From Limisalsivibrio acetivorans (lineage in GTDB: Bacteria; Chrysiogenota; Deferribacteres; Deferribacterales; Geovibrionaceae): DNA of 64,000 nt. The stretch's first letter is position 1, and each line of letters opens with the position of its first letter. The DNA lies in NCBI RefSeq assembly GCF_000421105.1, contig NZ_ATWF01000002.1, forward strand, positions 1 through 64,000. Direction: 5' to 3'. The position numbers and the translations under genes were made by a program. Shown here piece after piece: positions 41,856 through 50,678 of the stretch. The notes beneath the pieces are model-generated. The model saw only the letters and a list, made by a program, of their open reading frames with translations, made no database searches and had not been told where the DNA came from.

Positions 41856-42665
41856 ATGAAAAGAATCACTATTTCTGTCCTGATGCTCCTCTCGCTCTTT
41901 ATCTGGGCGTGTGGGGGGGCCAACTCCTTTGAGAGCTTTGCGGATGATGATTCCGGCGAAGCGAGGGACTACGAGATCCAACAGGCCCTTGATGACGGCG
42001 ATTACGACAAGGTAATCGATATGCTGGAGGATGAGACCGACCTCAGCGACCAGGAGCAGATCTATCTTGCCTCCGCCTACCTCGGCCAGGTGGGCATCGA
42101 CTTCATCAACATCCTCGATGTTGTGGACAGCGACAACATAAACACCTTCAACGTTATGGCATCCATGTTCGGCTACGACAACGTGACAGCGGGCGTGAAC
42201 CGTGTGGGAGAAAAGACCGTAGAGCAGTATTACGACGCCCTCACAAAATCACTCACAGCCCTTGAAGAGGCTAATGAGGATGCGGATGTTAAAACCTTGC
42301 GCGGCATAGCCGGTGCCATGGATCTAATCATGATAGTGGCAGAAGCGGCCATCGATATCACAGGGGTAAACGTACTCCCCCTGACAGCGGAAGGTGTGGA
42401 AAATGCACTCGATAACGCCGGTGTTGAGGATGTGAGCGCCCAGCAGATAATCGACAGCGTAGAGAATGCCGATGTCCGCATAGACAGGGATATGAAGGCC
42501 GTTGCCGGAACCATCGAGGTCTTCCTCGATCTGAACAACGATGTTCAGGGCGCCAGCGACCTTCAGGAGAAGTTCGAGGATTTCATGGACGAACTCGATT
42601 ACGACGGGGACGATGTTTATGACGCTGATGACATCGCCCACTATATAAACAACGAAGTTTACTAA
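41856..42665 (+). CDS. Predicted lipoprotein with TPR-like region
   Basis: A 269-residue protein with a signal peptide ending in a lipobox (Ile-Trp-Ala-Cys, Cys19), so it should be attached to a membrane; the residues after the Cys are Gly-Gly, which does not retain it in the inner membrane. The mature protein is acidic and mostly helical. The stretch EIQQALDDGDYDKVIDMLEDE looks like the start of a TPR unit, and DYDGDDVYDADD near the C terminus resembles an EF-hand-type calcium loop. I do not know the family. It lies 12 nt before the PorV/FadL-like gene and 75 nt after the pseudopilins, which suggests an outer-membrane partner in the same system. Confidence 0.75.
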   Translation: MKRITISVLMLLSLFIWACGGANSFESFADDDSGEARDYEIQQALDDGDYDKVIDMLEDETDLSDQEQIYLASAYLGQVGIDFINILDVVDSDNINTFNVMASMFGYDNVTAGVNRVGEKTVEQYYDALTKSLTALEEANEDADVKTLRGIAGAMDLIMIVAEAAIDITGVNVLPLTAEGVENALDNAGVEDVSAQQIIDSVENADVRIDRDMKAVAGTIEVFLDLNNDVQGASDLQEKFEDFMDELDYDGDDVYDADDIAHYINNEVY

Positions 42666-42676
42666 GGGGGGATTCG

Positions 42677-43741
42677 ATGAAAAAGCTAATAACAGCCCTT
42701 GCGGCGCTCTGTTTCTGCCTCCCCGCCTTCGCCTCATCCCTTGAGTACCCCTCCATCATGCGCTCCGGGAAGGCTCTGGGTATGGGAGATGCGTATTATA
42801 CCATGGGTGAGGATCAGTATACCCTATTCTACAACCCCGCAGGTCTCGCCAGGATAGAGAATAAGCGGTGGAGCCTGCTCAGCCTTCAGCTTGAGTGGAA
42901 CAATAACTCCGAGGATACCTACAGCGATATCGAGGATACGGACTTCAACAACGAGGATGAGGTTGCCGACTTCCTGCGTGATATAATTGGCGACTATCAG
43001 CACGTGGGAGCCTCCATATTCCCCGCCTACTATAAGAAGAACTTCTCAGTGGGCGTCTTTGCAGGTGTTCAGGCCACAACACTTGCCAGCAACCGTGTTT
43101 ATCCCGCAACGGATCTGGACGCAGTTGTGGATATGGGTGTAACAGCCGGTGTATCACGCTCGTTTATGAAGGACAGGCTCGATGCGGGTCTCAGCGTTAT
43201 GCTCCTTAACCGAAAGAGTATAAACAAGACCTACACGGCAGCAGACATAGCACGTGCCGATTTCGATGAGATTATCGAGGATGACATAAAGAGCGGTACG
43301 GGGATCCTCGCAAACGCCGGCGTTATCTTCAACATAACCCCCAAGGATAAGAGCGATATGCGTGTCGGCGCCGCTGTGAACAATATCGGCACCACTGATA
43401 TGGGCGATGCTGAGGATGTGGACACCACAGCCACCGTATCCTTCGCCGTATCACCCTCCTTCGGCGAACTCAAAACAGATTTCGTTGCGGATCTGCGTGA
43501 TATAAGCAAGTCATACGATGAGGATGATGATTACGCCAAAAGGCTTAACCTCGGCGCAAGGGCACAGTGGAAGATGCTCAGCGCAAGGGCGGGCCTCCAT
43601 CAGGGATATGCCAGCTTCGGTATAGGAGCGGATCTGAAATACATAGGCATAGACTACTCCTTCTATCAGGAGGAGATGGGAGCCTACGCAGGACAGCAGG
43701 AGGACGAGCGCCACATCGTTACCATATCAGCAGGGTTCTAG
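42677..43741 (+). CDS. PorV/FadL-like outer-membrane beta-barrel protein
   Basis: A 354-residue precursor with a signal peptide (cleavage near Ala-Phe-Ala, residue 19). Right after it comes SGKALGMGDAYYTMGEDQYTLFYNPAGLA, the signature of the FadL/PorV/UPF0164 superfamily, in which the N-terminal hatch reads GMG...A...NPAGL. The rest alternates beta strands expected for a 14-strand barrel and ends in a terminal phenylalanine (SAGF), as usual for BAM substrates. Such proteins transport hydrophobic molecules or, for PorV, act in secretion and surface attachment. It is co-transcribed with the lipoprotein. Function in the pseudopilin system is an inference from position. Confidence 0.82.
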   Translation: MKKLITALAALCFCLPAFASSLEYPSIMRSGKALGMGDAYYTMGEDQYTLFYNPAGLARIENKRWSLLSLQLEWNNNSEDTYSDIEDTDFNNEDEVADFLRDIIGDYQHVGASIFPAYYKKNFSVGVFAGVQATTLASNRVYPATDLDAVVDMGVTAGVSRSFMKDRLDAGLSVMLLNRKSINKTYTAADIARADFDEIIEDDIKSGTGILANAGVIFNITPKDKSDMRVGAAVNNIGTTDMGDAEDVDTTATVSFAVSPSFGELKTDFVADLRDISKSYDEDDDYAKRLNLGARAQWKMLSARAGLHQGYASFGIGADLKYIGIDYSFYQEEMGAYAGQQEDERHIVTISAGF

Positions 43742-43810
43742 GGCTCAATTCCCCCCTGCAACAAACAGCCAGAAAGCATTCTGGAAGTTTATAAGAAACA
43801 GTTCAATAAA

Positions 43811-43837
43811 AAAGCCCCCTCGTTTTGAGGGGGCTTT
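43811..43837. terminator. Bidirectional rho-independent terminator
   Basis: AAAGCCCCCTC (43811-43821), a 5-nt GTTTT loop and GAGGGGGCTTT (43827-43837) form a perfect 11-bp stem. It lies between the convergent outer-membrane protein gene and the lipoprotein gene at 43859; the T-run is longer on the minus strand (six T). Confidence 0.88.
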
Positions 43838-43858
43838 ATGTATTAAATATCTATTATA

Positions 43859-44329
43859 TTAAAAGCATTTTTTGCGCACGAAGGTTAGTGCGTCGTCGGT
43901 TAGGCTGTCGATAACAAAGTCCCTGGAACCGGATTTCATATCCTTCATGATATAGGTTTCCCTAAGAAATTTTCCGTCACCGGAGAAAACACGGATACTG
44001 TACTCGATATTACCCGTACCGGAAAGACCAAGCTTCTGCTCTGCGCCATCACTCTTGGGACCTGCGTAGCTCACAATAACACTGCGGATAATAAGGTCTG
44101 CATCCTCACTCTCATAACCGAAGCTGAAATCATACTCGCCGAACTGGTTCTCCAGCTTTGTTCTGAAGGTTTCGTGGAGGTCGCTGCCGAACTCCTCAAC
44201 TCCCCCCGCCTCAACGCTGTAGTCCGGTGGCATAACCAGAACATTCTTCGCTATCCTGCATTCTTTGGGGGTGGTACAGGCGGCGGCGATCATCATCACT
44301 GCCCCGATTAAAGCAAGCCTAAGTGCCAT
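43859..44329 (-). CDS. Predicted lipoprotein of unknown function
   Basis: A 156-residue lipoprotein precursor with a lipobox reading Ala-Ala-Ala-Cys (Cys18). The mature part begins TTPKECRIAKNVLVMPPDYSVE and has an alternating alpha/beta pattern somewhat like DUF4410 or LptE-type periplasmic lipoproteins, but I cannot assign it. Two extra cysteines (24 and 155) might form a disulfide bond. It is encoded alone on the minus strand, closed by a strong terminator, about 107 nt downstream of the large kinase gene, so it may share that transcript. Confidence 0.75.
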   Translation of the reverse strand: MALRLALIGAVMMIAAACTTPKECRIAKNVLVMPPDYSVEAGGVEEFGSDLHETFRTKLENQFGEYDFSFGYESEDADLIIRSVIVSYAGPKSDGAEQKLGLSGTGNIEYSIRVFSGDGKFLRETYIMKDMKSGSRDFVIDSLTDDALTFVRKKCF

Positions 44330-44436
44330 TATAGTACGCTCCTGTGAAATTGATCTGCTTATATGGCATAAACAGCGGGATAAATCAACTTACCCTGCTT
44401 AAATAGACAGGTTTATTATATAAATGTTCAGTATTA

Positions 44437-47400
44437 TCAGCAGTTCCGGCAGGGGTCCAGTATGATCTCAAAGCAAGCTCCCCCTTCTATGTTGAAGGCG
44501 TTAAGCTCTCCGTTCATCTTACCCTCGACGATCATCTTCGCCATGTAAAGCCCGATGCCGGTTCCTTCCTCACCCTTGGTGGTGAAGTACGCCTCGAAAA
44601 GGTTACCCAGGACTTCGTCCGGTATGCCGCCGCCGTCATCCTCTATGCGTACGGAGATACGTCCATCCCTGTCGGAAAACAGTATACGGACAATACCCAT
44701 CTCACCCGCCTTTCTGCCCTCACGCTTCCACTTCTCCTGGACGGCATCCTTTGCATTGACGATAAGATTGAGCACAACCTGCTTGAACTCATTGGGGAGC
44801 CCGCAAACCATCCTTTCCATGAGCGTTTGATCCTCAAGCTCCACAGAATGCTTTACGTTGAACTTGGTCAGCTGAGGCTCAATAAGACCCAGAACATCCT
44901 GCACACTCTTATAAAGGCAGAAGGGAACTGTCTGTACAGAGGGCTTGAAGAACTCACGGAAGTTGTCCACTGTCTGGGACATGAAATCCACCTGGTTCTG
45001 GATGTTCTCCATGGAGTCCTTCAGATCCTCAGTTGTAAGGCTCCCCTCGGTGAACTCTGTCTCTATCATCTGGCTCAGAAGCCCCACGGCATTAAGGGGC
45101 TGCTTCCATTGATGAGCAATAACACCTATCATCTCACCCATGGCCGCCATCTTAGACTGCTGTATAAGCATCTGCTGCTGTTGTTCCTTCTCCTTTTCAA
45201 GGGATTTCAGCTGGGAGATATCGGAAATGGTCGTAACCTTATAAGCGCTTCCATCGGGCTGTTCTATCCTTCCAGCGCTGACGATAAGGGGAACAAGACT
45301 GCCGTCCTTTCGCCTGTTCTGCCACTCATAGGGGAGTTCAACATGCTTCCCCTCAAGGAATGATGTGTAAAGATCAAGCATATAACCCTTATGTTCCTCA
45401 GGAACCATCATAGTGAAATGATTTCCGAGAAGCTCACCAGCTTCGTATCCGTTTATCTCGCAATATGCATTGTTTACCCGGATAAAATTCCCATTCTCAT
45501 CGGTGAGGCATATCCCAACTTTGGAAACATCGAAGAGGGACTGCAGAAGGTTCTCGTTCTTCTTAATCTCCTGCTCGGCGGTTATACGGTCGGTTATGTC
45601 GTGGAAAACGCCGTACATCCTTACAGGGATATCATCCCTGTCCATCTCCACACGGCTTATGGCATCAATACTCCTCGTTTCTCCATCGACTCTTATAATT
45701 CGATACTGAAACTCCATTGTTCCGCCTGAAACCAGCTGTTTCTCGATAACCTCATCTATAAAGTCGATGTCATCCGTGTGGACAAAGCTTTTAAAGCTGT
45801 CGAAGGTAAGTTCACTGCTCTGGGGCTCAAGCCCCATCATGCGGTAGGCCTCTTCGGACCATATAACCCTGTTATTTGGTATATCCCATTCGAAACTGCC
45901 GTAGTGGGCTATCTGCTGGGCATCGGCGAGGATCCTGTTGCTCTCCTCAATGCGGCGTTTTGCATCCTCCAGTTCTACCGTCCTCTCGGAAACACGCTTC
46001 TCAAGGTTCTGATTCATATCCTGCAAGAGGGTCTGGTATTTAATAACCTCGGTAATATCCGTGAAGGATACTATATACTCATCCTGATTCTGCTCGTCCA
46101 GCTTAAGCGGTGATACTCGGTAGTCCACGAGGAAGGTGCGGATCTCGTCTGTGCGGACATCCTTCATGAGAACCTTGGAATCCTTCTCCTCGGCGGTATT
46201 TATAATCAGCTGACGAAGCCATTCGCCGCTGTCATGACCTGAGATGTAGCCATCTTCATCCAGAAAGAGGTCGCAGACACACTGATGATCCCTTTTGAAG
46301 TCCTCAAGGCTTGAATACCCTGAGAACTCAAGGAGGTTTTTATTGCAGCTTTTCAGTATGTACCCGTTGGTGGTTGCTATCATGCTGGACTGGGAATCGA
46401 GGATATTCTGCAGGTAATCTCTGCGCCTCTCGATCTCCTCCCTCTGCTCTACGATGGAGGATATATCTTTGACGATTGCAAGGCGGTTTACGGGCTCATT
46501 ATCCGTACCCTTGATGAGGCTTACACCTATTGACGTCCAAACCTCATTCCCATCCGGTCTGCGGAAACGCTTCTCTGTACTGTAGCTCTCTATCTCTCCA
46601 TTCAGGAGCTGTCTGTTATATTCAGTTCCCTTATCATGATCCTCGTCAACACTCAACTCAGATACTCTGTTGCCTAAAATGCTCTCTTCGGTAACCCCTA
46701 CCATATTGCAAAATGCGGGGTTTGCCATGAGCACCCGCCCTTCGAGATCCGAAAGCACGATACCGCTTACGCTCCTGTCGAAAACTGCCTGCAGAAGGTT
46801 TCTGTTCTCCTCGAGGTTGTTCTGAGTTTTCTTAATATCTGTAATAACATTGCAGATTATCATCCCCTGCTCTATCTCCCCCTTGTAGCCCTTTATCGGG
46901 AGGGTGATGATCTGCAACCATTCCTCTCCAAGGCGGTGCTCAAAGCGGGAGACCTTACCTTCAAGCGCCTCATTCATATGGGGAACCACTTCGGCACAGA
47001 AGTGTTCACCCATAGAATCCCAAACCTTCTTCCCCTCAAGGGCGCTTTTCTCGATTCCGTAGCCTTCTAGCCCTTTACCTTCTGCTATGCTGAAACGAAG
47101 GTCTGTGTCGTAAAGCATAATCGCGCCATTGAGGTAATTCTTTGCAATGTTGATATATATTTCCCGGCTTCTTGCAAGCTCGATGGTCTTCACCTGGAGC
47201 TCTTCATTCACCGTAATCATCTCTTCGTTTGTGGACTGGAGCTCCTCGTTGGATGTCTCGAGCTCTTCATTGGTGGACTGCAGTTCTTCATTGGAGGAGT
47301 GCAGTTCCTCGTTGAGAGCCTGAAGTTCTTCGTTCGTAGTTTCGTATTCCTCGATAACAGTCTGCAGATGCTCTCTGGTTGCGATAAGATCCTGTTCTAG

Positions 47401-49317
47401 CTCACTGATTTTATCATCACTCTCCCTGTTCGTAGGGATAGAATCACTCTGCTTTGACCCGATACTAGTCTCCTCGAAGGATATAAGATAGTAGGGGTCG
47501 TCATCATCGCTGGAAGATAGATGAACAGGGGAGACACAAAGGCGTATGCTGGTTTTATTATTATGTTTATCTTCTACAACCACAGCGTTGCCCTTACAGT
47601 TATCCCCATCCTTGGCACACTTAAGGAGCAAACCCTTAAGCTCCAGGGCAAGACGATCATCAATCATCTTAGTTACGGACAGGCTCGCCTCACCGTGGGC
47701 TAACTTAAGGAAACGATCCACCTTTCCGCTAACCTGAATAACGTTATGGTTAACATCCACAAGAACCGAAGGAGGGGCGTACTGCTCTGCAAGCGTTTGG
47801 CTCATGGCGACACCAGGACTCAATAAAGTCTTTCCGCTCTTCTTTTCTCGACTCCTCTTATCGCTTGTCTGGCTGGGCATAGGGGGCATCTTACCGGAGC
47901 TTTCGGCGGAACTGGTGTGCCAATGGCGCTTCTTGCGGTATATCCTGTTTCTGTCGTCCACAGTTTCGAAAAGGTCGCTCTCGTTCCAGGGTGATTCACT
48001 CCTGCCGAGTACAAGGAAACCACCGTTATTAAGGGAGTAGTGAAAAAGCTGGAGAACCTTCTTCTGCAGTTCGGGTTTAAAGTATATCAAAAGATTGCGG
48101 CAGCTTATGATATCCATATTGGAGAAGGGTGGATCCGCAGTAACATCCTGCTTGGCGAAGATAATAAGCTCTCTCAGTGACTTGGACACACGCCAGCGAG
48201 AATCCTCCATGGAGAAATACCTGTTGAGGATCCTCTTATCAAGGCCGGAAACTGCAGCATCGGTATAGAGCCCCTTTCTGGCAACCTCAAGGGCCTCCAT
48301 ATCTATGTCTGTGCCGAATATCTTGATGTTGCAGCTGTGGAGATCCCTGCCCAGAGCCTCGGATAGAGTTATGGCGATGGAGTATACCTCCTCGCCTGTG
48401 GAACACGCCGGAATCCAGATCCTCGGGCTCCTGGCCCCTTTCTCACACTTGATAAAGCTCTTTACAACCTCGGAAAGGTTCTTGAACACATCGATATCAC
48501 GGAAAAATGATGTCACTGATATAAGGATGTTTTTACAAAGGGCATCCGCCTCGTTGGGATTTCTTTTTATATAGTCGGAGTAATCCTGTACAGTCGAGAC
48601 CTTTATGGCGCTCATGCGCTGGGACATACGGCGGAGGATGGTATTCGGTTTATACTCGAAGAAGCTATAGCCTGTGCGTTTCTTAACAGATCTCAGTATT
48701 TCACCGATGTAATCCTGTTCTGTGGAGCTCACCTCATCCTGCTTTATGGGGGGAGCTGCCCTCAGAAGCTGGGCTATCTCCTGCCCCATATCCTCCGGCT
48801 CCATTATGTGATCCACGCACCCGGTGGCTATGGCTGCGGTGGGCATTCCGTTGTATTTTGCGGATTCCTTCCCCTGGCACAGGACAAACCCTTCAGCAGC
48901 CTTAATAGCCCGGACACCGTGGGATCCGTCCGAACCGGTACCGGAGAGGATAATACCGATGGGCTTATCGAGGTCGTCCTCTGCCATGGAAACAAAAAGA
49001 TTGTCCACAGAAGGCTTCGGGCCTATAGCATGCCCGGGCTCACGGAGCATAATACGGCCGTCTTTTATGAAAACATCTCTGTTAGGGGGTGTTACGTATA
49101 TGGTATTGGGGCTAGGATCTATTCCGTCCTCAGCATTCTTAACATCCATTACAGTACTGTTTTTGAGGAGTGATGAAAGCATACTGTGATGCTTGGGTGA
49201 GAGGTGCTGTGCAATAATGTAAGCTATATCCATATCCACCGGAAGCTTTGGAATAAGGAGCTTAAGTGCCTCCAGACCTCCAGCGGATGAACCTATCCCG
49301 ACTATCTTCTTCGCCAT
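44437..49317 (-). CDS. CheB-CheR-PAS hybrid sensor histidine kinase (fusion protein, 1626 residues)
   Basis: A single chain joins a CheB-type methylesterase (1-190; catalytic Ser10/Ser11 in GSSAGG, His38 and Asp130 in GTGSDG), a CheR-type methyltransferase (about 205-475; WIPACSTGEE and NMDIISCRNLLIYF), a long heptad coiled coil of NEELQ repeats (about 660-720), five or six PAS domains (about 720-1370) and a histidine kinase core. The phosphoacceptor is His1402 (AHQWKQPLNAV), followed by N (VLNLIVNAKDAV) and G boxes (EDDGGGIPD, GTGIGLYM). No receiver domain is present. Such fusions are known but their targets are mostly unclear; chemoreceptors are not in this window. It is cytoplasmic, with no membrane segment. 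Confidence 0.92.
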   Translation of the reverse strand: MAKKIVGIGSSAGGLEALKLLIPKLPVDMDIAYIIAQHLSPKHHSMLSSLLKNSTVMDVKNAEDGIDPSPNTIYVTPPNRDVFIKDGRIMLREPGHAIGPKPSVDNLFVSMAEDDLDKPIGIILSGTGSDGSHGVRAIKAAEGFVLCQGKESAKYNGMPTAAIATGCVDHIMEPEDMGQEIAQLLRAAPPIKQDEVSSTEQDYIGEILRSVKKRTGYSFFEYKPNTILRRMSQRMSAIKVSTVQDYSDYIKRNPNEADALCKNILISVTSFFRDIDVFKNLSEVVKSFIKCEKGARSPRIWIPACSTGEEVYSIAITLSEALGRDLHSCNIKIFGTDIDMEALEVARKGLYTDAAVSGLDKRILNRYFSMEDSRWRVSKSLRELIIFAKQDVTADPPFSNMDIISCRNLLIYFKPELQKKVLQLFHYSLNNGGFLVLGRSESPWNESDLFETVDDRNRIYRKKRHWHTSSAESSGKMPPMPSQTSDKRSREKKSGKTLLSPGVAMSQTLAEQYAPPSVLVDVNHNVIQVSGKVDRFLKLAHGEASLSVTKMIDDRLALELKGLLLKCAKDGDNCKGNAVVVEDKHNNKTSIRLCVSPVHLSSSDDDDPYYLISFEETSIGSKQSDSIPTNRESDDKISELEQDLIATREHLQTVIEEYETTNEELQALNEELHSSNEELQSTNEELETSNEELQSTNEEMITVNEELQVKTIELARSREIYINIAKNYLNGAIMLYDTDLRFSIAEGKGLEGYGIEKSALEGKKVWDSMGEHFCAEVVPHMNEALEGKVSRFEHRLGEEWLQIITLPIKGYKGEIEQGMIICNVITDIKKTQNNLEENRNLLQAVFDRSVSGIVLSDLEGRVLMANPAFCNMVGVTEESILGNRVSELSVDEDHDKGTEYNRQLLNGEIESYSTEKRFRRPDGNEVWTSIGVSLIKGTDNEPVNRLAIVKDISSIVEQREEIERRRDYLQNILDSQSSMIATTNGYILKSCNKNLLEFSGYSSLEDFKRDHQCVCDLFLDEDGYISGHDSGEWLRQLIINTAEEKDSKVLMKDVRTDEIRTFLVDYRVSPLKLDEQNQDEYIVSFTDITEVIKYQTLLQDMNQNLEKRVSERTVELEDAKRRIEESNRILADAQQIAHYGSFEWDIPNNRVIWSEEAYRMMGLEPQSSELTFDSFKSFVHTDDIDFIDEVIEKQLVSGGTMEFQYRIIRVDGETRSIDAISRVEMDRDDIPVRMYGVFHDITDRITAEQEIKKNENLLQSLFDVSKVGICLTDENGNFIRVNNAYCEINGYEAGELLGNHFTMMVPEEHKGYMLDLYTSFLEGKHVELPYEWQNRRKDGSLVPLIVSAGRIEQPDGSAYKVTTISDISQLKSLEKEKEQQQQMLIQQSKMAAMGEMIGVIAHQWKQPLNAVGLLSQMIETEFTEGSLTTEDLKDSMENIQNQVDFMSQTVDNFREFFKPSVQTVPFCLYKSVQDVLGLIEPQLTKFNVKHSVELEDQTLMERMVCGLPNEFKQVVLNLIVNAKDAVQEKWKREGRKAGEMGIVRILFSDRDGRISVRIEDDGGGIPDEVLGNLFEAYFTTKGEEGTGIGLYMAKMIVEGKMNGELNAFNIEGGACFEIILDPCRNC

Positions 49318-49427
49318 AAAACTATCCGTATCTCCTTAACGGCTGCTTGCCATCCCTAAGAGATTTTAGCATAAGCTCGTAATTAAACAAATAAACATAA
49401 AACGAGCACGGTCAGTACAAAACACAG

Positions 49428-50594
49428 CTAGTCCTTGTTTTTCTTGCTACCTGAGTATATCTCATATCCAAGCAGACGGCACTCTATTTTGGAGTTCCAG
49501 AAGACGGTTTTTGATGATGTTTTAAGACCGACCTTCTTGGCAAGATCCATATTGCCCGTGAATATATACGCACTGCACCCGGTACAGCTCTGCTTGAAGA
49601 AATCGCCTATTTCGCCGTATACCTTTTCAAGTTTTGATACTTCCCCCATCCGCATTCCGTATTCAGGGTTGAGCATAACAACGGTTTCACCCCCGGGGAT
49701 CTCTGTCTCTTCAAAGGGGACCTTGCCGAACTCTATAAACCTCTCAACACCCGCTTCGGCGGCATTGCTTTTCGCCGCTTCAACGGCTTCGCTGTTGATG
49801 TCTGTGGCTATTATCCTGCCGTCAAAACCTTTGCGTACAGCGGAGAGTGCATCACCACGCATCCGCTTCCACTCCCGTTCGTCATAATCGAGAATATGCA
49901 TAAAACCGAAGTTCCGCCTGATCAGCCCCGGTGCCATATTAAGACCACGCATCGCCGCCTCTATGGCAAGGGTTCCACTGCCGCACATGGGGTTTACAAA
50001 GTTTTTAGTACCGTCCCACCCGGAAACCTCAACACAGGCTGCCGCAAGGGTTTCCTGCATCGGCGCTTTCATAGGATTAAGCCTGTAGCCCCTTTTGGAA
50101 AGAGCCTCTCCGGAGCTGTCTATATAGAGTGCACAGCCACCGTTGCGCCAGTGAAGGAAGATGACCGTTTTATTGAGAATGGGCCCTGAATCGGGTCTTC
50201 TCCCTCTTTTAGAGGAGATCCTGTCCACAACGGCGTCCTTGAGCCTCAGGTTTGCAAACCGGGTGTCCCGGATATTATCGTTAAGCACCGAGGAGGTTAT
50301 ACTCACATAGCCACGGCTGTCGATGATATCCTCCCAGCCGACCTTTGAGACCTCCTTATACAGCTCATCGGGCCCAGCCGCTCTAAAGGTTTTAAGGAGA
50401 TACAGCACCCTGTGACCTATGCGCAAATGGAGGTTAAGGCGCATGCAGTCCCGCATGGTTCCTTCGGTCTCCACGCTGGCTATACTTTTCTTGGTTATTT
50501 CGAATCCGAGAGCCTCCATCTCCTCTGCAAGGAAATCGGGCATTGCTTTAGGGCAGGTTACAAGGATCCTGCTCTTCTTTTTGAATAGTGACAT
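49428..50594 (-). CDS. THUMP-domain class I RNA methyltransferase (RlmL/YpsC type)
   Basis: A 388-residue S-adenosylmethionine-dependent methyltransferase of the family that makes N2-methylguanosine in 23S rRNA (RlmL N-terminal half, YpsC) or tRNA (Trm14/TrmN). After a ferredoxin-like part and a THUMP domain (about 50-160), the Rossmann domain has FVNPMCGSGTLAIEAA (motif I) and IIATDINSEAVEAAKSNA (motif II). Motif IV, NPPYG in most members, reads NPEYG, with proline replaced by glutamate. The target base cannot be told from sequence. It is encoded on the minus strand between the large kinase and the HD-GYP regulator and has no visible ribosome binding site. Confidence 0.88.
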   Translation of the reverse strand: MSLFKKKSRILVTCPKAMPDFLAEEMEALGFEITKKSIASVETEGTMRDCMRLNLHLRIGHRVLYLLKTFRAAGPDELYKEVSKVGWEDIIDSRGYVSITSSVLNDNIRDTRFANLRLKDAVVDRISSKRGRRPDSGPILNKTVIFLHWRNGGCALYIDSSGEALSKRGYRLNPMKAPMQETLAAACVEVSGWDGTKNFVNPMCGSGTLAIEAAMRGLNMAPGLIRRNFGFMHILDYDEREWKRMRGDALSAVRKGFDGRIIATDINSEAVEAAKSNAAEAGVERFIEFGKVPFEETEIPGGETVVMLNPEYGMRMGEVSKLEKVYGEIGDFFKQSCTGCSAYIFTGNMDLAKKVGLKTSSKTVFWNSKIECRLLGYEIYSGSKKNKD

Positions 50595-50678
50595 TTATAC
50601 CGCTTTATATAGTTATTTTCGAGCATATTACACAGAAGACAGAATAACTTCAAGAATGATAAAACAGTGTAGCCTGTT

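Noticed and set aside
47180-47360. Short tandem DNA repeats
   Set aside because: They encode the NEELQ heptads of the coiled coil in the CheB-CheR kinase, so they are protein repeats, not a CRISPR array or satellite. No CRISPR array was seen in the window.
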